A DNA stretch of 64,000 bases from assembly GCF_024464655.1 (NCBI RefSeq), contig NZ_JANHAV010000001.1:372001-436000 (forward strand), written 5' to 3'. Within the stretch, counting starts at the first letter, position 1; each line of letters starts with the position of its first letter. This document shows positions 1 through 8,544 of this stretch, in pieces. The notes beneath the pieces are model-generated. The model ran no database searches. It saw only the letters and a list, made by a program, of their open reading frames with translations, and was not told the DNA's origin. Position numbers and translations under genes: made by a program. This stretch comes from Halobellus inordinatus (GTDB lineage Archaea > Halobacteriota > Halobacteria > Halobacteriales > Haloferacaceae).

Positions 1-1
1 A

Positions 2-1867
2 GACGAGATCGTCGACGCGCGCGAGCGGATCGACGCGCTCGAAGACGACCTCGATGCGGCACTCACAGAGACGGACCTCGACGCGGCTAGTTCCGGGCAC
101 GTCGATGCGGACGCCATCGACGCGCGCCGCGAGACGCTCGACGACGAGGAAGCGGACGTCCGCGAGGAACTGCAGGCAGCGCGCCAGCGCCAGACGATGC
201 TGTCGAACCAGGCCGAGAAGTTGCGAGAGCGCGCCGACGAACTCGAAACGCGCGCAGGGGAAGTGCGCGAGCGTGCTACAGACGCGGAATCGACCGCCGA
301 GGAGGCCGCAGAACGCGCGGAGGAGCGCGCTGCGGAACTCTCGACAGTCGACGACGAGATCGAGTCACTCCAGGCCCGTTTCGTGGAGGCACCGATCGAT
401 GTGGGCGAGGCGGCGGCCCACCGCGAATCGCTGCAGGAGGACCAGCAAGCAGTCCGCGACGATCTCGTAGACGCCCGAGCGGAACTGGACTCCGTCCGCG
501 ATCGCCTCGAGGAGGCGAAGGAACTCCAGGCGGCGGGGAAGTGTCCGGAGTGCGGTCAGCCCGTCGAGGGGTCGCCCCACGTCGACGCCATCGGAGAGTA
601 CGAAGCGCAGATCCAGACGCTCGAAGCTGACGTCGAAACGCTGCAGGAGCGACGCAAAGCCCTCGACGAGAAACTCGATACGGCCGAGTCGCTCGCGGAC
701 GCCGAAACGCGATTGGGGAATCTGCGCGAGAAGCGCTCGTTGATCGAAGACAGCATCGCGGACGCCGAAACGACGGCCGAGGACCGCCGAGCGGAGGCGG
801 AGTCGCTCCGCGAGGAGGCCGCCGAACTCGAATCGCAGGCGGCCGAAAAACGCGAAGCGGCCGAGGGCCAGGCCGACGCGGCAGCCGACGCCGCCGAGCG
901 CGTCTCGGCGCTGGAGGGCGACCTCGATGCGATCGAGGCGGCGCGCGAGCGACTCGACCGGGTCGAAGAGTTGCGCGCACAGATCGACGAGATCGAAGGC
1001 CAGATCGACCGCCGCCGCGAGAAGCGGGAGTCGATCGCGGACCGAAACGACGAGCGACGGTCGTATCTCCAGGAGAAGCGGGACCGGCGCGAGGAACTCG
1101 CCGACGCGGTCGACGAGTCACGAATCGAGGAGGCACGGACGAACAAGGCCGACGCCGAGGAGTACCTGTCCGACGTCGAGGTGAAACTGACGGAACTGCG
1201 CGAGCGCCGCGACGAACTGCAGAACAGCATCGGGAGCGTGAAAGGCGAACTGTCGCAACTCGAATCGCTCCGGGAGGACCGCGAACAGATCGCCGCGCGG
1301 GTCGACGATCTGGAGTCGCTCCACGAGGAGATCTCGACGCTCGAATCGACCTACAGCGACCTCCGCGCGGAACTTCGGCGGCGGAACGTCGAGACGCTCG
1401 AACGGATGCTCAACGAGACGTTCGATCTCGTCTACGGCAACGACGCCTACTCGCGCATCCGGCTCGACGACGAGTACGAACTGACGGTCTTCCAGAAGGA
1501 CGGCACCGCGCTCGAACCCGAACAGCTCTCCGGGGGCGAGCGCGCGCTGTTCAACCTCTCGCTGCGGTGTGCGATCTACCGGCTGCTCGCGGAGGGGATC
1601 GAGGGGTCGGCCCCGATGCCGCCGCTCATCCTCGACGAGCCGACGGTGTTTCTCGACTCCGGGCACGTCTCCCGGCTGGTCGATCTCGTCGAGGAGATGC
1701 GGAACCTCGGCGTGAAGCAGATCTTGATCGTGAGCCACGACGACGAACTCGTCGCGGCCGCCGACGATCTGGTGACCGTCGAGAAAGATCCGACGAGCAA
1801 CCGCTCGTCGGTCGACCGCGTCGAGGACGCGTCGCTTGCGGCGGTCACGTCGAGCGCGGACGACTGA
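2..1867 (+). CDS. rad50: DNA double-strand break repair ATPase Rad50, 3' part (5' end outside window)
   Basis: The reading frame is already open at base 2, so only the C-terminal ~621 residues are present. Most of it is heptad-rich, Glu/Arg-rich coiled coil. The zinc-hook motif CPECGQPV lies at about nt 542-565, flanked by the two coiled-coil arms as in Rad50. The C-terminal ABC lobe shows the signature LSGGER (about nt 1537) and the Walker B/D-loop LILDEP (about nt 1627), with the H-loop SHDDE further on. Rad50 pairs with the nuclease Mre11 to tether and process DNA ends; mre11 would normally lie just upstream, outside the window. The cysteine hook makes other SMC-like proteins unlikely. Confidence 0.95.
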   Translation, partial: DEIVDARERIDALEDDLDAALTETDLDAASSGHVDADAIDARRETLDDEEADVREELQAARQRQTMLSNQAEKLRERADELETRAGEVRERATDAESTAEEAAERAEERAAELSTVDDEIESLQARFVEAPIDVGEAAAHRESLQEDQQAVRDDLVDARAELDSVRDRLEEAKELQAAGKCPECGQPVEGSPHVDAIGEYEAQIQTLEADVETLQERRKALDEKLDTAESLADAETRLGNLREKRSLIEDSIADAETTAEDRRAEAESLREEAAELESQAAEKREAAEGQADAAADAAERVSALEGDLDAIEAARERLDRVEELRAQIDEIEGQIDRRREKRESIADRNDERRSYLQEKRDRREELADAVDESRIEEARTNKADAEEYLSDVEVKLTELRERRDELQNSIGSVKGELSQLESLREDREQIAARVDDLESLHEEISTLESTYSDLRAELRRRNVETLERMLNETFDLVYGNDAYSRIRLDDEYELTVFQKDGTALEPEQLSGGERALFNLSLRCAIYRLLAEGIEGSAPMPPLILDEPTVFLDSGHVSRLVDLVEEMRNLGVKQILIVSHDDELVAAADDLVTVEKDPTSNRSSVDRVEDASLAAVTSSADD

Positions 1868-1884
1868 TCGGTAATTCGGTTTCG

Positions 1885-1941
1885 GCGTTCGACTGCACCG
1901 CCGGCGTTCGACTGCACCGCCGGCGCTCGACTGCACTGCTC
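1885..1941. repeat. 19-bp tandem repeat, three units
   Basis: A 19-bp unit beginning GCGTTCGACTGCACC is repeated head to tail at 1885, 1904 and 1923. The first two units are identical and the third diverges. It sits between the rad50 stop and nth, and looks like replication slippage in non-coding DNA. Confidence 0.8.
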
Positions 1942-2009
1942 GGAGTTATCCCCGCGCGAGCGTCGTGGGAAGCCGAATCACTCAACACACGCGGCGACGA
2001 CGCTCGCGT

Positions 2010-2696
2010 ATGGGCACGCCGCTTTCCGACCGCGAAGAACAGGCCGCGGAGGTTCTCGACCGTCTCTACGAGGAGTACCCCGACTCTACGATCTCGCTGA
2101 ACTACTCGAATCGGCTGGAACTACTCGTCGCCGTCGTCCTCTCGGCGCAGTGCACCGACGAACGCGTCAACGACGTCACCGAGGAACTGTTCGAGACGTA
2201 CCAGACGCCCGAGGACTACGCCGAGGCCGCCGAGGAACAGCTCGCCGAGGACATCTACGGCATCACGTTCCACAACAACAAGGCGGGCTATCTGAAATCC
2301 ATCGGCGAGGCGCTTCGCGACGAGCACGGCGGCGAGGTGCCCGACACGATGGCCGAACTCACAGAGCTCTCCGGCGTCGGCCGCAAGACGGCGAACGTGG
2401 TCCTCCAGCACGGTCACGACGTCGTCGAAGGCATCGTCGTCGACACCCACGTCCAGCGTATTTCCCGACGGCTCGGAATCGCCGAGGAAGAGTCGCCGAC
2501 GAAGATCGAACAGGAACTGATGGAACTGGTCCCCGAATCCGACTGGCAGCAGTTCACGCACCTGTTCATCAGCCACGGTCGCGCGGTCTGTACGGCGCGG
2601 AACCCCGACTGCGACGACTGTGTGCTCGAAGACATCTGTCCGTCCTCGAAACTCGACGGCGACATCGACCTCGCGTCGGGCGAATCCTGGGCCTAG
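2010..2696 (+). CDS. nth: Endonuclease III (base-excision repair DNA glycosylase/AP lyase)
   Basis: A 228-residue protein of the usual Nth length. The helix-hairpin-helix motif LSGVGRKTANVV holds the catalytic Lys, followed by VDTHVQRI with the catalytic Asp. The C terminus carries the [4Fe-4S] ligand pattern C-x6-C-x2-C-x5-C. It removes oxidised pyrimidines and cleaves the abasic site. The ATG at 2010 is chosen because the 15 upstream in-frame residues are Arg-rich and unlike the family. It lies downstream of rad50 on the same strand, probably with its own promoter because the gap is about 140 bp. Confidence 0.93.
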   Translation: MGTPLSDREEQAAEVLDRLYEEYPDSTISLNYSNRLELLVAVVLSAQCTDERVNDVTEELFETYQTPEDYAEAAEEQLAEDIYGITFHNNKAGYLKSIGEALRDEHGGEVPDTMAELTELSGVGRKTANVVLQHGHDVVEGIVVDTHVQRISRRLGIAEEESPTKIEQELMELVPESDWQQFTHLFISHGRAVCTARNPDCDDCVLEDICPSSKLDGDIDLASGESWA

Positions 2697-2711
2697 GCGA
2701 CGGGCAGCATT

Positions 2712-3194
2712 TCACCCGAGGATGTAGCGGCCGACGTACTGATACAGCCCCAAGAGCCACGCGAGAAACCAGAAGAGCACGTAGCCGAAGACGCCGACGC
2801 GGAGGCGCCCCCGCCACGCGCTCATATCCGGGTGGAGCTCGTTCAGGTCGACGTCCTGGGTCGGGTCGTCATATAGGTCGGCGTCTCGCTTCACCTGGAG
2901 GATGCGAACGATTCCGGTCAACGCGAACGCCAGGAGCGCGTACGCCTGGAGGCCCAAAATCGCGTGGAGCACGGTCACGCCACCCAGTTGGTCCAGGAGT
3001 CGCGGCAGCATCCACGTGACGACGGGGATCGTGTTGAGGACGAGCCCGGGGAAAATGAACTTCAGGTGATAGACGAGTACGTCCCAGCTCACGACCTCGG
3101 CGTCGATCATAATCCACGCACCGTAGAGGTAGAACGGGAGGCTCGAGGTGACCATCAGCGCGGCGGCTGTCGCGATGGTCGAATCGGATACCAT
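2712..3194 (-). CDS. Four-helix haloarchaeal membrane protein next to the cytochrome b cluster
   Basis: About 160 residues with four predicted membrane segments and no signal peptide. Hydrophobic stretches run around residues 8-28, 45-65, 72-95 and 135-155, and His residues sit near the ends of helices 2 and 3 (YHLKF, VLHAIL). The start at 3194 (MVSDST) skips an upstream Arg-rich in-frame extension. It is divergent from the acidic membrane protein at 3330 and convergent with nth. I do not recognise a biochemical function. Its place beside the cytochrome b genes suggests a role in that complex or its assembly, which is inference only. Confidence 0.75.
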   Translation of the reverse strand: MVSDSTIATAAALMVTSSLPFYLYGAWIMIDAEVVSWDVLVYHLKFIFPGLVLNTIPVVTWMLPRLLDQLGGVTVLHAILGLQAYALLAFALTGIVRILQVKRDADLYDDPTQDVDLNELHPDMSAWRGRLRVGVFGYVLFWFLAWLLGLYQYVGRYILG

Positions 3195-3329
3195 CGGTCC
3201 GAGTATGGACTCCCCGTGGGTAAAGTGTCCGACTCGTCGTCGGCGCACGCCGATCGATGGTAGTGTCTCGGACCGCCCTGTCTGCGAGAACCGTTACCCT
3301 AAGGAGTCTGCCGCTCCTACAGACAGGAA

Positions 3330-4334
3330 ATGACGGAGTCTTCCGAGGAGTCGTACGCGGCAGACAGCCGTTCGGGCTCGGCCGCCGCCGAAGACTCGTC
3401 GGCCGCACCGGACCCTGCGACGGAAGCCGACGCGGCCGGCCAGTCGAGCACCGAGTCCGACGACCTCGAGGCGCTCCGAAAAGAGGTCGAAGAGACCTAC
3501 GACTTCGACAACTTCGGCCCCGCGGAGATGGCCGAGATGAGCCTCGAAGAGTGGGAAGCGGCGTTCGACCCCGACACGTGGATCGTCGGCGAGGAGCTGC
3601 TCGACCGGGTCGAACAGGAACTGAAAGCCCGCGTCGCGATCCGTGAGATCTTCGCCATCGTCGAACGCGTCGAGGACCGCGTCGTCGCCTACTCCGACGA
3701 GGGCTACGCCATCGTCTACGCCGACGGGAGCGTCGAGGGCGAAGGCACCGTCCTCCGCGACGTCAAACCGACCGTCGCGCTCTGCTCGATGGAAGACTAC
3801 GAGCTGATGGAGGCGCCCGAAGACGCGTCGCTTCCGGAGCCTCAAGACGTCGTCGAAGGGAGCGGCGAGTTCGGCAACCTGATGCTACAGATCGTCGCGG
3901 GCGCGCAGATGCTAGTCGGGTTCGGACTCCTCGTCGCGTGGCTCGCGCTGCCGTCGCTCTCGACGGTCGTCGCCCCCATCGCCGCCATCGGCTTTCTCGT
4001 GATCGGATTCTTCCTCTTTCTGGTGGTCGCGAACGCCCGGCTCTCGGATCGCTTCCGAACGGAGGAGTTCCGCAATCGACTCCGCGCGCTCGACGCCGCC
4101 GGCGACGAGCGACTGGAGGAACTGTTGCACGACGAGGAGCCAGAGCGGGCGCGCAGTACCGACGAAGACGGAGCCGGGGCGGACGAAACCGGCGATAATG
4201 ACGGGGAAAAAGCCCGGGATTTCGCCGGCTCGGCGGATTCAGGCGACCGCGAAGACGGGGGTCCCACGGCCGAGACTCGGGGAGATCAGCAGTCCGTAGA
4301 CGCCGGTACAGCCGACGAGGCTCGCGAATCGTAG
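3330..4334 (+). CDS. Acidic two-helix membrane protein, first gene of the bc-type cluster
   Basis: A 334-residue protein. Residues 1-45 are a Ser/Ala/Glu/Asp-rich disordered tail. A globular part at about 45-175 includes TYDFDNFGP and SLEEWEAAFDPDTW. Two membrane helices lie at about 187-207 and 211-235, followed by a charged tail rich in Glu, Asp and Arg. There is no signal peptide, so both tails are probably cytoplasmic with a helical hairpin between them. It reads toward the halocyanin and cytochrome b genes. Function unknown; the conserved neighbourhood points to an accessory subunit of the respiratory complex. Confidence 0.75.
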   Translation: MTESSEESYAADSRSGSAAAEDSSAAPDPATEADAAGQSSTESDDLEALRKEVEETYDFDNFGPAEMAEMSLEEWEAAFDPDTWIVGEELLDRVEQELKARVAIREIFAIVERVEDRVVAYSDEGYAIVYADGSVEGEGTVLRDVKPTVALCSMEDYELMEAPEDASLPEPQDVVEGSGEFGNLMLQIVAGAQMLVGFGLLVAWLALPSLSTVVAPIAAIGFLVIGFFLFLVVANARLSDRFRTEEFRNRLRALDAAGDERLEELLHDEEPERARSTDEDGAGADETGDNDGEKARDFAGSADSGDREDGGPTAETRGDQQSVDAGTADEARES

Positions 4335-4395
4335 CGTCTGCACTGAGGGGGGAGTCGGTGGGTTTAAGCGCATTCCATCCTCACCTTCGGCTTGT

Positions 4396-5061
4396 ATGAA
4401 GAGGCGGGACTTTCTGCGAGCAGCGAGCGTCCCTGCTGCTGCCACGACGGCCTCTGCTACCGCCGGCCTCGGTGCCGCCCAGGAGACGACGGAGACGTCG
4501 GGCGGAACAGCGACCGGCACAGCAACCGGGACCAGTACTGGAACTGGGACGGCCACGGGGACTGCGAGCGGCTCAGGTGGAGGCGGCGGAAGCGGCGAGA
4601 CCGTAACGGTAACTGTCGGCCCCGGCGGCTCGCTGGTGTTCGAGCCCGGGACGAGCGAACCGCTCCAGATCGCACCCGGGACGACCGTCGAGTTCGTCTG
4701 GGACTCCGACAACCACAACATCGTCGTCGAGAGTCAGCCCGACGGCGCGAACTGGGAGGGCCACGAGCCGATCGAAAACACCGGCTTCACCTACACGCAC
4801 ACGTTCGACACGCTCGGCACGTACGAGTACTACTGTGAACCGCACCGAACGGCCGGGATGGTCGCCACGATCGAAGTCGTCGAGAACCCCAACGCGGGCG
4901 GCGGCGGTGGCGGCGAGAAGGAACTGCACGAGCTCGGCGTCCCGATCCACGCGCACTGGGTCGGCGCCGCCACGATACTCGGGATCCTCGTGACGGTGAT
5001 CTTCACGTTCTACATCCTGAAATACGGTGAATCGGCCCACACGGGCACCGGGAGGAACTGA
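4396..5061 (+). CDS. Membrane-anchored halocyanin (blue copper protein) of the cytochrome b cluster
   Basis: A 221-residue cupredoxin. The N terminus is a Tat signal (MKRRDFLRAA, then Ala/Thr-rich), followed by a Thr/Gly/Ser linker at 30-67. The plastocyanin-like domain (about 68-163) shows the type 1 copper ligands His107 (DNHNIV), Cys147 and His150 (YYCEPH) and Met155. A Gly-rich spacer leads to a C-terminal membrane helix at about 188-208. It should face the outside and pass electrons at the membrane surface. It ends 2 bp before the next gene, so the two are probably cotranscribed with cytochrome b. A TATA-like GGTTTAAGC lies about 30 bp upstream. Confidence 0.9.
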   Translation: MKRRDFLRAASVPAAATTASATAGLGAAQETTETSGGTATGTATGTSTGTGTATGTASGSGGGGGSGETVTVTVGPGGSLVFEPGTSEPLQIAPGTTVEFVWDSDNHNIVVESQPDGANWEGHEPIENTGFTYTHTFDTLGTYEYYCEPHRTAGMVATIEVVENPNAGGGGGGEKELHELGVPIHAHWVGAATILGILVTVIFTFYILKYGESAHTGTGRN

Positions 5062-5063
5062 CG

Positions 5064-5450
5064 ATGTCATCCAGTGGGAGCACCTACGGCGACATCCACC
5101 GCTACGAGCCGGCCCGTGAGAGCACCGCAGCGGCGATCGCCATCGTCCTGCTCACGATCATCGAGGTCGTGTTCGTGTTCCTGTTCACGTACGGCCTCAT
5201 CTCCGGATGGGGGCTGACCGACACCGGGAATATGTATCTCGGCGCCGTGTTGGCCGTCATCTTCATCGACCTGGCGTTCATACTTGCGATGTATCGCAAG
5301 GAGTTCCTGCCGGACGTCGTGATCGTCAAGAAACGACGTCGCAAGTGGGAGGATCTCTACATCCGCGAGGAAGACGTCGATGGCACGCCGTTCGCTGACG
5401 GCGCGTGGGATCACGTCAAACGCGCGGTTTACCCGTATTACAAGCGATAA
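5064..5450 (+). CDS. Small two-helix membrane protein of the bc-type cluster
   Basis: A 128-residue protein with two membrane helices (about 21-45 and 55-77) and a basic then acidic C-terminal tail (KKRRRKWEDLY). It lies between the halocyanin gene (2-bp gap) and cytochrome b (2-bp gap), so it is almost certainly translated as part of one operon. It has no Cys and no iron-sulfur or heme-binding motif, so it is not a Rieske protein. I infer a small structural subunit of the cytochrome b complex. Function unproven. Confidence 0.8.
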   Translation: MSSSGSTYGDIHRYEPARESTAAAIAIVLLTIIEVVFVFLFTYGLISGWGLTDTGNMYLGAVLAVIFIDLAFILAMYRKEFLPDVVIVKKRRRKWEDLYIREEDVDGTPFADGAWDHVKRAVYPYYKR

Positions 5451-5452
5451 CA

Positions 5453-6259
5453 ATGAGTCTCGAAAAGAAAGACGACTACGATCACAAAGGCTGGATGAAA
5501 GAGAAGGATCTGACTCCGATCGAGTCGACCTTCCTCACGACGCTCATCTGGCTTGACAAGCGGCTCCGCATCGTCGACTACCTGGAGCTCTTAGAGACCC
5601 TCTATTACCGGGTCAACCTCCAGATGCCGAAGAGTCACACCGAACAGTACAACCTCGACAACAAGTTCTGGTACTGGTACCCGCTGTACACGCTGGGGCT
5701 GTTCTCGACGTTAGCATACGTCGTCGCGGCCATCTCCGGCGCGCTCTTGGGGTTCTACTACAGCCCCTCCGCGGCCGCCGGGACCGAGGCCGCCGGGACC
5801 GTCGCCTACGAGAGTATCGCGTTCATTATGCGCGATCTCCAGTTCGGCTTTATGCTCCGCTCGATCCACCGGTGGGCGGCGCAGGTGATGGTCGCAGCGG
5901 TGTTCCTGCACATGCTCCGCGTGTACTTCACCGGCGCGTACAAGGAGCCCCGTGAGCTGAACTGGCTCATCGGCATCGTGCTGATCAGCCTGACGATGGT
6001 CTTCGGGTACACCGGCTACCTGCTCCCGTGGGACCAGCTCGCCTACTGGGCGGGACAGATCGGCGTCGAGATGGCGCTGTCGATCCCGCTCGTCGGCGAG
6101 TGGGCCGCACAGCTCCTCTTCGGCGGCTTCTCGTTGAGCCAAGCGACGCTACAGCGGATGTACATCCTCCACGTGTTCCTGCTCCCGTTCGTGGTGACGA
6201 CGCTCATCGCCATCCACATCGGTATCGTCTGGGTGCAGGGCATCGCCGAACCCCACTAA
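5453..6259 (+). CDS. petB: Cytochrome b (b6-type N-terminal subunit) of a bc/b6f-like quinol oxidase complex
   Basis: A 268-residue membrane protein with four helices after a hydrophilic N terminus. Two pairs of heme ligands are visible: His139 (RSIHRW) and His153 (FLHMLR) in one helix, and His240 (YILHVF) and His255 (AIHIGI) in another. The 14- and 15-residue spacings are as in cytochrome b6. It also has the Qo-side stretch GYTGYLLPWDQ. It binds two b hemes and moves electrons between the quinone sites. The ATG at 5453 follows the upstream stop by 2 bp. The split after this point, with the next gene as subunit IV, is the b6f-style arrangement. Confidence 0.95.
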   Translation: MSLEKKDDYDHKGWMKEKDLTPIESTFLTTLIWLDKRLRIVDYLELLETLYYRVNLQMPKSHTEQYNLDNKFWYWYPLYTLGLFSTLAYVVAAISGALLGFYYSPSAAAGTEAAGTVAYESIAFIMRDLQFGFMLRSIHRWAAQVMVAAVFLHMLRVYFTGAYKEPRELNWLIGIVLISLTMVFGYTGYLLPWDQLAYWAGQIGVEMALSIPLVGEWAAQLLFGGFSLSQATLQRMYILHVFLLPFVVTTLIAIHIGIVWVQGIAEPH

Positions 6260-6263
6260 ACCA

Positions 6264-7028
6264 ATGACCGACGAAGACACCAACACCGACGACGTTCGCA
6301 CCGACGGCAGCGGCATCGTCGCGCCGGACGACGAGACGCCGACGTGGCGCGAGCGCAAAGAGCGCACGGAGGGCCTCTCGCGACTCACTTACGAGTACTT
6401 CGAGCGCGCCCGCCGCGAAGACCAAGACCTGCGACAGGAGTCCGACTACGTCGAGCGCGACGTGCTCGCGTTCCCGACGTGGCCCCACGAGATCATCCGG
6501 AACCTCGCGATCGCGAGCTTCTTCGTGGGAATGCTGCTGTTCCTGTCTGCGACGCTGCCGCCGCACATCGGCGCGCCGGCGAATCCGTCCAGTACGCCCG
6601 CGATCATCCTGCCGGACTGGTATCTCTACTGGTCGTTCGGCCTCCTCAAGCTCGGTCCCCTGAACCCCGAGCTCTCGATCTTGGGCGGACAGAAACTGAT
6701 GGCCGACCGGACGTACGGCGTCCTCGCGAACCTGGTCGTCGTCGGCATCGTCGCCATCGTCCCCTTCCTCAACAAGGGGAGCGCGCGCCGCCCCGTCGAG
6801 CAGCCCTTCTGGGCCGCCGTCGGCGTCGGCGGCGTCATCTTCGCGTTCACCATCAGCGTCTACTCCGCGAAGAACCTCATTCCGATGAACGTCGACCTGC
6901 TGTTCGACCTGACGTTCCTCCTGCCGATCGTCGGCGGGTTCGTCACGTGGGCGGTGCTGAAGACGATGCGCGAGGGGTATATGTACGACCTCAACCGCCG
7001 CTACTACCGGCTTCGCCCCCCGAAATAG
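6264..7028 (+). CDS. petD: Cytochrome b C-terminal subunit (subunit IV / PetD-like)
   Basis: A 254-residue protein with an acidic 65-residue N-terminal extension and then about four membrane helices. The quinol-site motif is PDWY at residues 117-120, the form seen in several bacterial and archaeal b/c complexes in place of PEWY, followed by LYWSFGLLKL. It completes the cytochrome b core with the preceding gene (4-bp gap). A T-rich stretch after the stop suggests the operon ends here, although three further small membrane genes follow on the same strand. Confidence 0.92.
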   Translation: MTDEDTNTDDVRTDGSGIVAPDDETPTWRERKERTEGLSRLTYEYFERARREDQDLRQESDYVERDVLAFPTWPHEIIRNLAIASFFVGMLLFLSATLPPHIGAPANPSSTPAIILPDWYLYWSFGLLKLGPLNPELSILGGQKLMADRTYGVLANLVVVGIVAIVPFLNKGSARRPVEQPFWAAVGVGGVIFAFTISVYSAKNLIPMNVDLLFDLTFLLPIVGGFVTWAVLKTMREGYMYDLNRRYYRLRPPK

Positions 7029-7070
7029 CGGGCTCTGCGCGCCGCCGATCGGCGCTCACCGTTCCGACTC

Positions 7071-7083
7071 TTGTTTCGTTTTT
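7071..7083 (+). terminator. T-rich terminator after petD
   Basis: TTGTTTCGTTTTT follows the petD stop by about 45 bp. Archaeal transcription commonly ends at such U-rich tracts without a strong hairpin. It separates the cytochrome b core genes from the next small membrane genes. Confidence 0.45.
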
Positions 7084-7162
7084 CTGTCGGACCACTCGTC
7101 TCTGAGCGTTGCGACGACCGCACACGGAAAGGCACATTTCGCTTCCCGCCGTAGGTCCGGTA

Positions 7163-7576
7163 ATGACTGATGGAGACGCGACCGGGGCGAGCGCGGCCGA
7201 GGGATCGGACGCGGCGTCGACCGGGAGCGGCAACCGTGAGGGCGGGCGCGGACGCGACGTCGTCGTCCCGATGCCGCTTTACAAGGTCGTGACTGTGTTC
7301 TCGACGCTCATCGCCGTCGTGAGCGTCGTGTTCGGATTTATGCTCCTCGACGCGGCGACGCTGAATGTGAGTTTTCTGGGGAACTTCGTCCGGAGCGTCC
7401 TCGCGTTCGTCGGGCTTCAGATCGCCGACGGCATCCTGAGTACGGTCTTCGCCGCCGTCGGCCTCGCGATCATCGCGTTTGGCGCGGGAGTGTACATCAT
7501 CGGGACGCGGTTCCGCGCCCGCGGAATGGGAAAGTATCAAGAGGACTCCGGCGAAGATTCGAACAACAATGGCTGA
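7163..7576 (+). CDS. Small two-helix membrane protein (bc-type cluster)
   Basis: A 137-residue protein with a Gly/Ser/Ala-rich acidic N terminus (1-35) and two hydrophobic segments (about 45-65 and 90-118). The ATG at 7163 is chosen because upstream in-frame sequence is His/Arg-rich. Its end overlaps the next gene by 8 bp, indicating translational coupling. No cofactor motif is visible. Its fixed place after cytochrome b suggests an accessory or assembly role in the complex. Confidence 0.75.
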   Translation: MTDGDATGASAAEGSDAASTGSGNREGGRGRDVVVPMPLYKVVTVFSTLIAVVSVVFGFMLLDAATLNVSFLGNFVRSVLAFVGLQIADGILSTVFAAVGLAIIAFGAGVYIIGTRFRARGMGKYQEDSGEDSNNNG

Positions 7577-7844
7577 CGAGTTCATCAAGGGGCTGGGAAT
7601 CTTCACCGGCGCAGGGCTCGCGTGGATGGTCCTCGCGGGATGGTACCGAACCTCGAGCTTCGAGAGCAGTCAGCAACTGGTGGAACCGGTGTCGCTCAGC
7701 GACTCTGCGACGATGTTCGACACCCTCGGCGTGCTGCTGATGGACGTGTTCTTCTGGTTCGCAATCATCGGCGCCCTCACCTTCTGGGTGGGTATTCCGG
7801 CCGTCCGACAGGCCCGCGAAGCGCTCGAAGAGCGCGTCCAGTAA
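7569..7844 (+). CDS. Small two-helix membrane protein overlapping its upstream neighbour
   Basis: A 91-residue protein beginning MADEFIKGLGIF, with hydrophobic helices at about 8-26 and 55-78. The ATG lies inside the preceding coding sequence in another frame (8-bp overlap). No motif of known function. Probably an accessory subunit of the cytochrome b complex, judged only from position. Confidence 0.75.
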   Translation: MADEFIKGLGIFTGAGLAWMVLAGWYRTSSFESSQQLVEPVSLSDSATMFDTLGVLLMDVFFWFAIIGALTFWVGIPAVRQAREALEERVQ

Positions 7845-7988
7845 ACCAGTCGCGCTGCGATCCGGCGAGCGAGCGCCGACGTTTTCGGTCACGATCGTCT
7901 CGACGACAGACTACTATTCCACGATAGGTCACGCTATCCTCGCGTCGGATTGGAAAAACTCTAATGAGTCCTGTACCCAAGGTCGGGT

Positions 7989-8438
7989 ATGCAACCGCTA
8001 CAGTTCCTCGTCCCGATCGACGCGCTGGAGGGGGTCGCACCCATCCTCCCAGTCGTCCTCGTCGGCCTGGTGCTCCTGAATTTCCTCACCCGCGCGATTC
8101 AGCACCGGAAGCACCACACGCAGGCTGACTCGGGCGACGGCGACGCGGAGATCAGCCGGTGGCTGCCGCACACCGCAACCACGCTGGCGCTGGTGCTGGT
8201 CTCGTTCCTCTTTATGATCGTCGAGCCACACGGTGGGATGGTGATGTCCGCGCTCGCACTCTCGGTGTTCGTCTCGGACTTCTTCGAGTACGAGGCCCGC
8301 CGGGTGGAGGCGCGCTCGAAGAGCAAGGAACTCGGACGTCCCACGACGGCCATCGGCTCTGCGGTGTTCGCGCTGCTGTACGCGAGCTATCAGGGCTTTT
8401 TCTACCTCATCGAACCGCTCTGGAACTCGATCATCTGA
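7989..8438 (+). CDS. Membrane protein at the end of the bc-type cluster
   Basis: A 149-residue protein with about four hydrophobic segments (roughly 14-32, 60-78, 82-96 and 118-140) and a charged His/Arg-rich loop after the first. A TATA-like CTCTAATG about 26 bp before the ATG fits a leaderless transcript of its own. It is the last gene reading rightward before the strand switch at 8.5 kb. Function not recognised. Confidence 0.75.
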   Translation: MQPLQFLVPIDALEGVAPILPVVLVGLVLLNFLTRAIQHRKHHTQADSGDGDAEISRWLPHTATTLALVLVSFLFMIVEPHGGMVMSALALSVFVSDFFEYEARRVEARSKSKELGRPTTAIGSAVFALLYASYQGFFYLIEPLWNSII

Positions 8439-8476
8439 GTCGGGTCGTCCGTTTCGACGTCGTCGACGACCGCCCA

Positions 8477-8515
8477 GAAAAACCGCTCTCGTAGACGGCG
8501 CTGACGTGCTTTTTT
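8477..8515. terminator. Oppositely oriented T-tracts between convergent genes
   Basis: On the + strand a run of six T (8510-8515) lies about 70 bp after the membrane-protein stop at 8438. On the - strand the A-run at 8478-8482 reads GGTTTTTCTG beyond the end of the NAD-kinase-like gene. Each convergent gene therefore has a U-rich terminator candidate. Confidence 0.45.
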
Positions 8516-8544
8516 CGCTGTGCAGTTCGCTTCCCCCCGCCGTC

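Noticed and set aside
1885-1941. 19-bp tandem repeat as a CRISPR or iteron-type origin
   Set aside because: Units are directly adjacent with no spacers, only three, with no A/T-rich unwinding element or cdc6/orc gene nearby.
7924-7939. GATAG...CTATC inverted repeat as a fourth family A element
   Set aside because: It shares only GATAG with the element ends; spacing and internal sequence do not match.
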